From assembly GCA_015295885.1 (NCBI GenBank), contig DVEE01000550.1, positions 1 through 22,058 on the forward strand: a stretch of 22,058 nucleotides of DNA, in the 5' to 3' direction. The translations under genes were made by a program, and so were the position numbers. This document shows, in pieces, positions 1-7,598 of the stretch. Origin of the DNA: Leptolyngbyaceae cyanobacterium M65_K2018_010. Lineage in GTDB: Bacteria > Cyanobacteriota > Cyanobacteriia > Phormidesmidales > Phormidesmidaceae. The first letter of the stretch is position 1; each line of letters opens with the position of its first letter. The notes under the pieces were generated by a model, which had not been told where the DNA came from, did not search any database, and was given only the letters and a program-made list of their open reading frames with translations.

Positions 1-975
1 CTGGTCGAACAGGTACTTGGGCAGCGCCAGGCCCTCGTTCAAGGCCAGGCTAATCTGCCCCACCTCTACCCCTGGGCCGCCCTCACCCTAGGGGCGCAGG
101 GTCAACAAATGGCCGCCCTGGCAGAACTGGCGGAGACACCCATAGTCGGCTTTGCGGATGGTCAGGGGATTCAGAATCCGCTATTGATGCAGCGGTTGCT
201 GCAGTACCTGCAACCCCTGGGCAAGCCCGTGGCCCTATGGCCCTGCGATCTCACCCTGCGCGATGGTGGGGTCGCCCGGGAGGGCCCCTTTTCCTTGATG
301 TATGGTTTGGTGGGCGACCCGGCCACCTCTGAAACCTCGGCCCTGGCCGCGTTACTGGAGATCGTAGCCCTGGTGGCTAGCCCGGTTCACCTGATGCGAA
401 TTGCCACAGCCCGGGGGGTAGAGCTAGTGCATCAGGCCAAGCAGCGCGGTCTGCCCATCACCGCCAGCACCACCTGGATGCATCTGCTGTTTAGTACCCA
501 GGACTTACAGGATTACAACCCCAATCTCCGGCTAGATCCACCCCTCGGCAATCCGGAGGACCAGGCGGCTCTGCTGGAGGGGGTCAAGGCGGGGGTGATT
601 GATGCGATCGCCATCGACCACACCCCCCACACCTACGAAGACAAAACCGTGGGCTTTGCGACCGCCCCGGCGGGGGCCATTGGCCTGGAATTGGCCTGGG
701 GGATTTTGTGGCATCGCCTGGTAGAGCAAGGCGCCTGCCCCCCCTTAACCCTGATCGAGGCCCTCAGTACCCGCCCGGCCCGCTGTTGGGGGCAGCCACC
801 GCCCACGATTCAACCCCAGCAACCCGCAGAGATGGTGCTGTTTGACCCTGCCAGCCGCTGGCTAGTTAGCCCAGACAGTCTGCAATCCCAATCGGCCAAT
901 ACCCCCTGGCTGGGTGAAACCCTCCAGGGGCGAGTGGTGAGAACTTGGGTGCCCGATTCCCAGTCCATAGAGTAA
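1..975 (+). CDS. pyrC: Dihydroorotase (cyanobacterial class I-like), 5' truncated by window edge
   Basis: The frame is open from base 1, so the gene begins upstream of the window; the first in-window ATG at 109 is internal. Dihydroorotase interconverts N-carbamoyl-aspartate and dihydroorotate in cytosolic pyrimidine synthesis. What is seen: an amidohydrolase-type C-terminal half with the segment AIAIDHTPHTYEDK, matching the DxxPH...K block of class I enzymes, followed by a region like APxGxxGLE (APAGAIGLELAWGILW). Several usual metal or substrate histidines look substituted: the place of HCED reads WPCD, that of HxxHxST reads HLMRIATA, and that of PHHL reads WMHL. As I recall, other cyanobacterial proteins annotated as dihydroorotase share these changes, so this is probably a lineage feature and not decay. 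Whether the protein is catalytic alone or needs a partner cannot be told. The stop is TAA at 973-975. Confidence 0.85.
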   Translation: MVEQVLGQRQALVQGQANLPHLYPWAALTLGAQGQQMAALAELAETPIVGFADGQGIQNPLLMQRLLQYLQPLGKPVALWPCDLTLRDGGVAREGPFSLMYGLVGDPATSETSALAALLEIVALVASPVHLMRIATARGVELVHQAKQRGLPITASTTWMHLLFSTQDLQDYNPNLRLDPPLGNPEDQAALLEGVKAGVIDAIAIDHTPHTYEDKTVGFATAPAGAIGLELAWGILWHRLVEQGACPPLTLIEALSTRPARCWGQPPPTIQPQQPAEMVLFDPASRWLVSPDSLQSQSANTPWLGETLQGRVVRTWVPDSQSIE

Positions 976-1108
976 TTCAGTAATCGTCCGGATTTTGGGT
1001 ATAAAGATGGGCATAAAGCTATGTCTTGAGTAACAGGACAGGCTCCAGGCCATCACGCCCAAGAGCCAAAGCCCATAGCATCGTCGACAGCCAATAGCCC
1101 TTTCCCCT

Positions 1109-2341
1109 ATGACTTCTCAGCGTAAACACAAACTAAAACACCGGATTCTGTGGTTCTGGGCGGCGCTGCTGACCGTGGTGATGTTGGGTGGGCCTGCAAT
1201 CGCAGTGCCGCCACCGGTGGTGCCTTGGGGGGCTGATCCGTGGGAGATGGTCCCGGCTCCTCAGAGCTTCCAAAAAATCCGGGGGGTGTGGCTGACCACC
1301 AACGATATGAATATCCTGCGGGATTCGTCGCGGGTGCAGAGCGCCATGGCCGAGTTGTCTCAGCTCAACTTCAACACGGTCTATCCAGTGGTTTGGAATT
1401 CGGGCTATGCCCTCTATCCCAGCGTGATTGCCCAGCAAGCCGGGATACCCTACATTCACCGAGGCGCGGCGGGGCAGGATATTCTGGCTGAGGTGATTAA
1501 CCAAGCCCACCGCCAGGGGTTGTTAGCGATTCCCTGGTTTGAGTTTGGCTTTATGGCTCCGCCGTTATCGGAGTTGACGCTAGCTCACCCAGACTGGCTG
1601 ACCCAGCGCCAGGACGGCAGCCAGACCTCGATGAGTGCGGCTGGGGAAGTGGTCTGGCTCAACCCGTTTAAGCCAGAGGTGCAGCAGTTCATCAACAGCC
1701 TGGTTGCCGAAATTGCCGCTCGCTACGACATTGACGGCATTCAGTTCGATGACCACACCGCCCTACCCAGCGACTTTGGCTATGACCCTTACACCCTGGC
1801 GCTGTACCAGCAGGAAACCGAACAGCCGGCCCCGACTAACCCTCGGGATCCAGCCTGGATGCGCTGGCGGGCGGACAAGATTACGGACTTTGTGGCGCAG
1901 CTCAACCAGACTGTGAAACAGCATCGTCCCCAAGCCATTTTTTCGGTGTCACCTAATCCCTATGACACGGCCTACAACTCGTTTTTGCAAGATTGGGTGG
2001 ACTGGATCAACCGTGGCTTGGTAGACGAGTTGCTGGTGCAGGTCTACCGCTGGGACATGGGCAGCTTTATGGATCAAATTCTGCGACCTGAAATTCAGAT
2101 GGCCCAAACTCAAATTCCCGTGGGCATTGGCATTCTGACTGGGTTACGCAATCGGCCCATGCCGATGTCGATGGTTCAATCTCAGGTGATGGGATCGACG
2201 GCCCAGGGGTTAGGGGTGGCCTTTTTCTACTACGAAAGCCTCTGGCACGATGCACCGGAGCCCGTGGCAGAGCGCCAGGCCCGCTTCCGGGATTTGTTTA
2301 GCGTTCCAGCATCCCGGTTTAGCCTACGGCGCCAGGCTTAG
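1109..2341 (+). CDS. Secreted GHL10-type glycoside-hydrolase-like protein (DUF187-like)
   Basis: This 410-residue protein has a basic N terminus (TSQRKHKLKHR), a hydrophobic stretch at about residues 13-30 and an AIA/VPPP junction near residue 32, so it is probably exported by Sec. The mature part begins with RGVWLTT (58-64), which opens the TIM-barrel domain of the glycosyl-hydrolase-like 10 family. Further landmarks are FNTVYPVVWNSGYALYPS (88-105), IPWFEFGF (141-148), VVWLNPFKPEVQQFI (181-195) and DIDGIQFDDH (207-216). The acidic pair in the last motif is the likely catalytic region. The family acts on, or binds, polysaccharide or peptidoglycan-type substrates, but the exact substrate is not known. 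It stands alone, 133 bases after the dihydroorotase gene. No clear Shine-Dalgarno sequence precedes the ATG; the start is chosen because it gives a complete signal peptide. Confidence 0.85.
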   Translation: MTSQRKHKLKHRILWFWAALLTVVMLGGPAIAVPPPVVPWGADPWEMVPAPQSFQKIRGVWLTTNDMNILRDSSRVQSAMAELSQLNFNTVYPVVWNSGYALYPSVIAQQAGIPYIHRGAAGQDILAEVINQAHRQGLLAIPWFEFGFMAPPLSELTLAHPDWLTQRQDGSQTSMSAAGEVVWLNPFKPEVQQFINSLVAEIAARYDIDGIQFDDHTALPSDFGYDPYTLALYQQETEQPAPTNPRDPAWMRWRADKITDFVAQLNQTVKQHRPQAIFSVSPNPYDTAYNSFLQDWVDWINRGLVDELLVQVYRWDMGSFMDQILRPEIQMAQTQIPVGIGILTGLRNRPMPMSMVQSQVMGSTAQGLGVAFFYYESLWHDAPEPVAERQARFRDLFSVPASRFSLRRQA

Positions 2342-2461
2342 GTGCGCTTCTCCGCCGGGCTCAGGCTGGCAGTCTAGGGTTCTGCAACGGGCTCATCGAG
2401 CTCATACCGATGGGCCGGCAAGCGTTGCCAATTCCACCGGGTGATGTTGTGATCCAGAACT

Positions 2462-2549
2462 CGCCTTAGCCGGGGCTTAACCCTTTAGCGATATCGGTAG
2501 CTCTAGGGTTGAAAGAGTTCTAACCCTGGGTTAAGCCTGCCTTAAGGCG
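2462..2549 (+). promoter_or_regulatory. Nested inverted repeats: candidate structured leader RNA or multi-half-site operator
   Basis: Within the 243-base gap before the channel gene there are three nested pairings. The outermost is CGCCTTA (2462-2468) with TAAGGCG (2543-2549). Inside it, GGCTTAACCC (2474-2483) pairs with GGGTTAAGCC (2528-2537), a perfect 10-bp match. Inside that, AGGGTT (2505-2510) pairs with AACCCT (2522-2527). The two inner 3' arms are contiguous, so helices could stack. The alternative dyad TAACCCTGGGTTA (2521-2533) and the palindrome CGATATCG (2489-2496) also lie here. The element ends 35 bases before the ATG at 2585. It could be a 5'-UTR regulatory RNA, an operator, or partly a terminator for the preceding gene, though no T-run follows. 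I do not recognise it as a known riboswitch class. Confidence 0.45.
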
Positions 2550-2584
2550 TAGCCCATTCTCCATGGCACGAAGGTTGTTGCCCT

Positions 2585-4684
2585 ATGGCCCAATTGGGTG
2601 ACCCATCCCCACCACCACCGGTTCAGGAAGATGGCTTTTTAGTCTGTGGGCTTGGTAGCCTGGGGCAACACTGCGTGGCCAATCTAAAAACCTTTGGGGT
2701 GCCGGTCTATGCGGTCAATCAAACCCTGCCGGACCAGTGGGAGGTACCCCACCTGCAAGACTTGATTGACCACCTGGTAGTGGGCGACTGCCGCCTCAGT
2801 GAAGTGCTGGAAGCCGCCCGGGTACGCCACTGTCGGGCGGTTTTGCTGGTCACCCAAAACGAGCGCGTCAACCTGGAGGCGGCCCTGACAGCACGGGTTC
2901 TTAACCCGCGGGTGCAGTTGGTTCTGCGGTCCGATCAACAAAACTTAAATGAGCTGCTTGAGCAGCAACTCGAGAACTTTGTGGCCTTTGAACCCACCCA
3001 ACTAGCCGCCCCGGCCTTTGCCCTAGAAGCCTTTAGCGAATCACTGCTGGGTTACTTCACCCTGGATGGGCATCGGTTTCAGGTGGTGAAGCAGCGCCTT
3101 GAACCGGGCCATACCTGGAGCGATCGCCGCCAACTCTACGAGTTGGATACCAGCTATCGCCGCTTGCTCTGTCATCGCCCTGAGCAACCCCTAGAGCCCG
3201 ATCAGGCCCGCACGGCCCATGCCTCTAGCCCCTCTAGCCTGTTTTACAACTGGATGCCCGAAACTCGGCTCCGGGTGGGGGATGAAGTGGTGGTAGTAGA
3301 AAGCGATGCACCGCGCCCTAGCTCCCCCAGCCTGGGGGCGGCGACGGCTCAGGCCGCTCCTAAACCCTATCGCCATCCCCTCAGAACTGCCCGGCACTGG
3401 GTTAACCGTCTGCGCCACTGGCCTACCCTGAAACAAGACCTAATTCGGTTCTGGCAGGCTGGGGCAGAGAATCAAATTCGCCAGGTAGCCATCATCTGTG
3501 GGGTGACGGTGGTGGTTTTGCTGATAGTAGGAACCGTGTTACTGGAGGTCAATTCCCCAGAGGAAATCTCTATCTTTGAGGCTTTTCTGTTTACCTTTAT
3601 TACCCTGTTTGGGGGCTATGGAGACGTTTTTGAGGCCCTGGCAGACTTTAACCGCCCCCGCTTGCTGCAGCTGTTTGGGATCATTTTAACGGTGGCGGGA
3701 GCAGCTTTTATTGGGGTGCTCTACGCCTTACTGACAGAAAAGCTGCTCACTCTGCGATTTGAGTTTATGGAGCGGCGCCCGCCGGTGCCAGAAAAGGACC
3801 ATGTGGTGGTGATCTGGCTGGGGCGGGTTGGTCGCCGGGTGCTGAGTCTGCTGCAGGACCTGAAACAACCGGTGGTGGGAATCTCGACCCAGGCCGCAGA
3901 GGCCGATTTGCTGCCCAAAATTCCGCTACTCACGGGAGACATTGCCAGTTGTTTAGACCGCGCTAACCTAACCACTGCTAAGAGTGTGGTGGCCGTCAGC
4001 GACGATGAAATTCAAAACCTGGAGATGGGGTTGATGGCCCACCGCCTCAATCCCCAGTGTCGGGCGATTATTCGCACCTACGACCAGCAATTCACCGATC
4101 GCCTGGCCAAGATTTTTCCCTTTGCCCAGGTGATCTGCGCCTCGGCCATTTCTGCGGAAGCCTTTGCCGGAGCTGCCTTTGGGGAAGATGTGCTGGCCCT
4201 GTTTCGACTCTACAACCAAACCGTGCTGGTGACCCAATACACCATCGAGGCAGAGGATACCCTGAATGGGCTGATGCTCTCTGAAATTGCCTATGGCTAT
4301 GGGGTAGTGCCCATTTGGCACCAACGCCTGCAGCAGGCGGGTAAGGTGATGCCCTCGGAGGATATCTGGGTGCAGCCGGGCGATCGCCTGGTGGTGTTAG
4401 CTACCATAAGCGGTCTGCGACGCATTGAGCGGCGTCAACTGGCGGCACAAACCTGGCAGGTTCACGTTGACCGGGCCCTCACCGCCGATGCCCTGTTTGA
4501 AGGTGCTGCGGAAATTGCCCGAATTTCAGGCTATAAGCTGGGTGCAGCCCGGGAGTTTCTGGCCCGTTTGCCGAATACCCTGCCCCAGGCCATGTACCGA
4601 CACCAGGCCCTGCGGTTAGTGCGGCTGTTGAGTCGGGCCCAGGTTAAAGCTCGGGTTATTGACCCGGTGGAGCCGGATGCCTAG
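2585..4684 (+). CDS. RCK-pore-RCK potassium channel-like protein (TrkA-N domains)
   Basis: This 699-residue protein probably forms a K+-selective or K+-regulated channel in a membrane. Residues about 17-135 are a first Rossmann/RCK domain with CGLGSLGQ (21-28). A TrkA-C-like segment follows (about 150-240), ending in GDEVVVVES. A low-complexity linker rich in Ala, Pro and Ser leads to a two-helix pore: TM1 about 300-321, filter loop TLFGGYGD (340-347, bases 3602-3625), TM2 about 360-383. A second RCK domain starts near 405 (VVVIWLGRVGRRVL) and is followed by a second TrkA-C-like part (about 545-620, ending GDRLVVLATI). The filter keeps GYGD but reads TLFGGYGD where TVGYGD is usual. An RCK-like domain before the pore as well as after it is less common than the MthK layout. 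AAGG at 2571-2574 is a weak ribosome site. It ends 160 bases before a convergent gene pair. Confidence 0.85.
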   Translation: MAQLGDPSPPPPVQEDGFLVCGLGSLGQHCVANLKTFGVPVYAVNQTLPDQWEVPHLQDLIDHLVVGDCRLSEVLEAARVRHCRAVLLVTQNERVNLEAALTARVLNPRVQLVLRSDQQNLNELLEQQLENFVAFEPTQLAAPAFALEAFSESLLGYFTLDGHRFQVVKQRLEPGHTWSDRRQLYELDTSYRRLLCHRPEQPLEPDQARTAHASSPSSLFYNWMPETRLRVGDEVVVVESDAPRPSSPSLGAATAQAAPKPYRHPLRTARHWVNRLRHWPTLKQDLIRFWQAGAENQIRQVAIICGVTVVVLLIVGTVLLEVNSPEEISIFEAFLFTFITLFGGYGDVFEALADFNRPRLLQLFGIILTVAGAAFIGVLYALLTEKLLTLRFEFMERRPPVPEKDHVVVIWLGRVGRRVLSLLQDLKQPVVGISTQAAEADLLPKIPLLTGDIASCLDRANLTTAKSVVAVSDDEIQNLEMGLMAHRLNPQCRAIIRTYDQQFTDRLAKIFPFAQVICASAISAEAFAGAAFGEDVLALFRLYNQTVLVTQYTIEAEDTLNGLMLSEIAYGYGVVPIWHQRLQQAGKVMPSEDIWVQPGDRLVVLATISGLRRIERRQLAAQTWQVHVDRALTADALFEGAAEIARISGYKLGAAREFLARLPNTLPQAMYRHQALRLVRLLSRAQVKARVIDPVEPDA

Positions 4685-4844
4685 AACGCCGTGCAGAATC
4701 CCGGTTTTCCGAACAAAATGTAGGTTATGACGCTAGGATAGCGACTCAGAAACTAGTTTTGTAGCCATACTGTACCCATGCGCTGGGGGAGCGGGGCAGT
4801 CATGCCAGCAAGGCCAGCCATAGAAAAGCAATAGAATAAGCCGC

Positions 4845-5084
4845 CTAGCGCCACTCCATCATCAGTTCACCGGATTGTAGCTTGTTCCAAATCAAGGCTT
4901 GAATGACATTCAGTTCCTGGGGAATAGCTTGGCCATCGGCCCAGAGTACAGATTGAATGTGAGAACTCTCCGCCTGAGTCAAAACCCCATCGGCGATTGC
5001 TTTCTCGCAAACAGCCCTAAGGGTATCGAGTTGGTCCAGATCAGCATGGCTTAGAGGCCTAGCATTGGGACGTTCAATTTTCAT
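4845..5084 (-). CDS. Conserved-looking hypothetical protein, 79 aa
   Basis: A short soluble protein, rich in Leu, Gln, Glu and Ala, with no signal peptide or membrane helix. It is predicted to be mostly alpha-helical (LDQLDTLRAVCEKAIADG, then a second helical half ending in LQSGELMMEW). I do not recognise a domain. It is the second gene of a two-gene unit: its ATG overlaps the stop of the upstream gene in the tetranucleotide ATGA (5081-5084), a usual sign of translational coupling. There is no strong ribosome site of its own. The coupling and a codon choice like that of the neighbours make it likely to be a real gene. Its function is unknown. Confidence 0.65.
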   Translation of the reverse strand: MKIERPNARPLSHADLDQLDTLRAVCEKAIADGVLTQAESSHIQSVLWADGQAIPQELNVIQALIWNKLQSGELMMEWR

Positions 5085-5335
5085 AATTTGCGCTCATTCA
5101 GAAGGTTGGATGGAGAAGAATTACGACCTTGGTTCACTTTGAGTTCCCGAACGGCTTCCTGGCCGGCTCCCACCGCTGCCCCGAGGACTGCGCCAACCAG
5201 GGCGAACTTGACAGATAAATCCTGATAGTGGCGACTAACGTACTGATTTTTGCTAATTTCAGCCACGCCTAGGCCCAAAACAGCTCCACAGAGGGCTGTT
5301 AGGATACTGGAAAAAACAATCACCTTAATATTCAT
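5081..5335 (-). CDS. Small membrane protein with glycine-rich helices, 84 aa
   Basis: The N terminus MNIKVIVFSSILTALCG starts a hydrophobic helix (about residues 4-27). A second hydrophobic, Gly/Ala-rich stretch (about 43-61, FALVGAVLGAAVGAGQ) has small residues at regular spacing, like a glycine zipper. The C-terminal 20 residues are polar. It is therefore probably a two-helix membrane protein, in which membrane is unknown. AAGGAG lies 7 bases before the ATG, a good ribosome site that fixes the start. It leads a two-gene unit with the 79-residue gene (4-base overlap) and diverges from the hydrolase gene at 5536. I do not recognise a family with a known function. Confidence 0.7.
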   Translation of the reverse strand: MNIKVIVFSSILTALCGAVLGLGVAEISKNQYVSRHYQDLSVKFALVGAVLGAAVGAGQEAVRELKVNQGRNSSPSNLLNERKL

Positions 5336-5441
5336 AGGGGCACTCCTTACGGCGGGGCGGCCTGCCGTCTTTGCAAACCCTGGCTAAAGCCTAACGGAAC
5401 CGGCCCTGAGCTTCCTACCCTACCTGGACAGTAACATGCCC

Positions 5442-5455
5442 CCGGGCAGACCCGG
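5442..5455. repeat. Short inverted repeat in divergent intergenic region
   Basis: CCGGG (5442-5446) and CCCGG (5451-5455) are separated by CAGA. They lie between the divergent genes starting at 5335 and 5536. Downstream, on the plus strand, is an AT-rich stretch (about 5485-5516) likely to hold the promoter of the gene at 5536. The repeat could be an operator for either gene or chance in GC-rich DNA. Confidence 0.2.
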
Positions 5456-5535
5456 CTGACTCTGCAACTAAACGTTAGTGTGTCAAGAAATTGTTACGCT
5501 GAAGGATAAATTATTCCCCAACCTGGGCAGCAGCT

Positions 5536-6570
5536 ATGGCCACTTCTCCTCTACCGCTTCCCCCCTTTTTTGAGCCAGACCGGGTGGGCGAGGTTTGGCG
5601 CGTGCCCTACCAACAGCGGGCCAGTCAAGCCAGGGATTGGGCCATAACCCACGGCCTTACGGCAGCGGCGGCGGATTCCTTTCGTCTGGCGCTGCTGCTG
5701 ATTGACGTACAAAATACCTTTTGCCTGCCCGATTTTGAGCTGTTTGTGGGGGGGCGATCGGGGCGGGGGGCCGTTGAGGACAATGTTCGCCTATGTGAGT
5801 TTATCTATCGCAACCTGGGGCAGATTACGACCATCATCCCCACCCTGGATACCCATACCGCCATGCAGATTTTCCACGCTGAGTTTTGGGTGGATTCCGC
5901 TGGCGAAAACCCGCCGCCGATGACCCTGATTCACTACGACGATGTCGTGCAGGGGAAGTGGCGCGTGAATCCGGCGATCGCCCCCAGCCTGCGCCCCAGC
6001 GCCTACCCGGAACTGCAAGAGTACGCCCTCCATTACACCAAAACCCTGGATGAGCGGGGCAAGTACCCCCTCACCATCTGGCCTTACCACTCCATGCTGG
6101 GCGGCATTGGCCACGCCCTGGTGGCCGCCGTGGAGGAGGCCTGCTTTTTCCATGCCCTGGCCCGCCACAGCCCCACCCGCTTTGAGATTAAGGGGAGCCA
6201 CCCCCTCACCGAAAATTACTCGGTGCTTAGTCCCGAAGTTACCCAAGACAATACGGGGCGCCCCATGGCCCAACCCAACCGGCCGCTGATCCAAGCCCTG
6301 CTCGAGTTCGATGGGCTGATTGTAGCCGGTCAGGCTAAGAGCCACTGCGTCGCCTGGACTGTGGCCGACCTACTCACCGCCATCCAAGCCCAGGACCCCA
6401 CCCTGGCCCAGAAGGTGTATTTGCTGGAAGACTGCACCTCCCCCGTCGTGGTCCCCGGCGTGGTGGACTTTACCGACCCGGCCAACGAAACCTTTCAGCG
6501 CTTTGCTGAGGCGGGTATGCACCGGGTACAATCCACCACTCCCCTAGCCGACTGGCCCGGGCTGGGGTAA
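5536..6570 (+). CDS. Nicotinamidase/isochorismatase-fold cysteine hydrolase, long form (344 aa)
   Basis: The core has LALLLIDVQNTF (51-62), with the expected catalytic Asp at 57. ALHYTKTLDE places the catalytic Lys at 169, and AGQAKSHCVAWT places the catalytic Cys at 271. TLDTH (103-107) and IWPYH (181-185) match the Asp, His and His that bind the metal in nicotinamidases (D105, H107, H185). All catalytic and metal residues are thus present, which argues for an amidase of the nicotinamidase type rather than a true isochorismatase. At 344 residues it is well above the usual 180-220, mainly because of a longer N terminus and insertions between the Asp and Lys motifs and between Lys and Cys. The substrate is unknown; nicotinamide or a related amide would be a first guess. 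It is a single gene, divergent from a small membrane-protein gene. Confidence 0.85.
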   Translation: MATSPLPLPPFFEPDRVGEVWRVPYQQRASQARDWAITHGLTAAAADSFRLALLLIDVQNTFCLPDFELFVGGRSGRGAVEDNVRLCEFIYRNLGQITTIIPTLDTHTAMQIFHAEFWVDSAGENPPPMTLIHYDDVVQGKWRVNPAIAPSLRPSAYPELQEYALHYTKTLDERGKYPLTIWPYHSMLGGIGHALVAAVEEACFFHALARHSPTRFEIKGSHPLTENYSVLSPEVTQDNTGRPMAQPNRPLIQALLEFDGLIVAGQAKSHCVAWTVADLLTAIQAQDPTLAQKVYLLEDCTSPVVVPGVVDFTDPANETFQRFAEAGMHRVQSTTPLADWPGLG

Positions 6571-6806
6571 GGGCCCCTGGGTTCGCTGCAGCTTCACCCC
6601 GCCTGGGTACTGGCTTGTTAAAGTAGGACGTTTCCTGGAAGGCTTACTATTCAAGGATTTCAGGCAACGGAAAATCAGGGATCCAACTTTAGAAAACCAG
6701 TGCCCCTGTCTGAAGCTTTTGGGAAGAGACAAAACGGCGAGAAATGACAATGTTATAGTTAAGGCAAGCCTGAGCTATGAATTTGCTCATTTTGTTGATT
6801 CACAGC

Positions 6807-7427
6807 TCATGGGCTCGCTTGTAAAATCTGCTTTGCTGTCAGGTCTGCACCGGCCAAATCCTTCAAGAATGGTGAGGTGACGACAGCCTCTTCCTCAAAG
6901 GTAGCTTCCTCATAGAGCCCTTCTACTAGGTTCAGTACTGTTACCCGTTGAATTATGGGATCTACAATCCAGTATTCAGCGATTTCTCTAGCCTGATATT
7001 GAGCGCGCTTGTAGCGATAATCGCGATCGATATTGTGCTTCCCTGGCGACACCACCTCAACCACTAACCGGGGCGGTGGCATCTCCATTGTAATTGTGGA
7101 TCGCGTCGCCTCCGCTAGGGCAGCCGTAGCCTCTGCGGACAACACCATCAGATCGGGCAATCGCACCGTCATCCGTGAACCACCTACCACCACTTCAGTT
7201 TTCATCCGCAGGCGATCGTGGGCGATGCCCGCCTGTAAAAAGTAGGCAAACAAAAAAGAGGCGATTCTCAGGTTCAGGTCACTTTCTGGTGGCATTTCAC
7301 ACAGCTCCCCGCTCTCCAACTCGTAGCGGATTTCAGTATCTTCGGTATAGGCAAAGAAGTCTTCCAGACTCATCGGAACCGTGCTGATGGTCATGGTGGG
7401 GTGATCTCCAGTCCTCGATAATGCCAT
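6807..7427 (-). CDS. Uma2 family protein (DUF820, PD-(D/E)XK-like fold)
   Basis: A 206-residue protein of the Uma2/DUF820 family, which is expanded in cyanobacteria and has a restriction-endonuclease-like fold; the cellular role is not established. Seen in order: MSLEDFFAY near the start, RYELESGELCEMPPES (the E...G pattern), VRLPDLMVLS with the conserved PD, PRLVVEVVSPG with the Glu before SP, YRYKRAQYQAREIAEYWIVDP with the conserved YW.VDP. The PD, E and K residues expected for a metal-dependent nuclease core are all there. Two starts are possible: ATG at 7427, with GGAGGAG 11 bases upstream and a TAATG overlap with a remnant reading frame, or ATG at 7394 (MTISTVP), with GGAG 11 bases upstream. 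The second matches the usual Uma2 N terminus better; the first is given as the longest frame. Confidence 0.85.
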   Translation of the reverse strand: MALSRTGDHPTMTISTVPMSLEDFFAYTEDTEIRYELESGELCEMPPESDLNLRIASFLFAYFLQAGIAHDRLRMKTEVVVGGSRMTVRLPDLMVLSAEATAALAEATRSTITMEMPPPRLVVEVVSPGKHNIDRDYRYKRAQYQAREIAEYWIVDPIIQRVTVLNLVEGLYEEATFEEEAVVTSPFLKDLAGADLTAKQILQASP

Positions 7428-7558
7428 TATCCCAACATCTCCTCCAGGGCATCCAAACCCTGGCAGATTTCGTTTTCTAAAACCGGCAACGTTTGCAAAA
7501 TCACCTTTGGCGGCAAGAAGCCAAGCTGGGAGCTGTTTGCAAGACCTCTAGGGCCGTG
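7427..7558 (-). pseudogene. Possible 3' remnant of a gene upstream of the Uma2 gene
   Basis: On the minus strand a 43-codon frame ends in TAA (7427-7429), whose last base is the A of the Uma2 ATG at 7427. The tail reads LPPKVILQTLPVLENEICQ followed by GLDALEEMLG and looks like ordinary protein: amphipathic, acidic, with sensible codons. The frame is closed upstream by TAG at 7559-7561 and has no ATG or good ribosome site. The TAATG junction plus GGAGGAG looks like a former two-gene coupling. Reading: the C-terminal end of a gene whose front part has been lost. It could also be chance, or a tiny gene starting at GTG or TTG. The parent family is not recognised. Confidence 0.35.
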
Positions 7559-7598
7559 CTAGGCCGTTGCTCGGGGGAGCGGCCCGCCAAGGAGCCTC

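Noticed and set aside
4731..4743. Inverted repeat CGCTA-GGA-TAGCG after the first channel gene as a terminator.
   Set aside because: Only 5 bp and no T-run directly after it; likely chance or a weak signal.
5791..6345. A 184-codon minus-strand frame inside the hydrolase gene.
   Set aside because: It is an antisense shadow of a clear gene with intact motifs; GC-rich coding DNA often gives such frames.
6571..6806. Possible small gene or RNA in the 236-base gap between the hydrolase and Uma2 genes; a TATAGT motif near 6753.
   Set aside because: No frame with a ribosome site, no tRNA-like fold and no gene downstream on the plus strand for the motif to serve.
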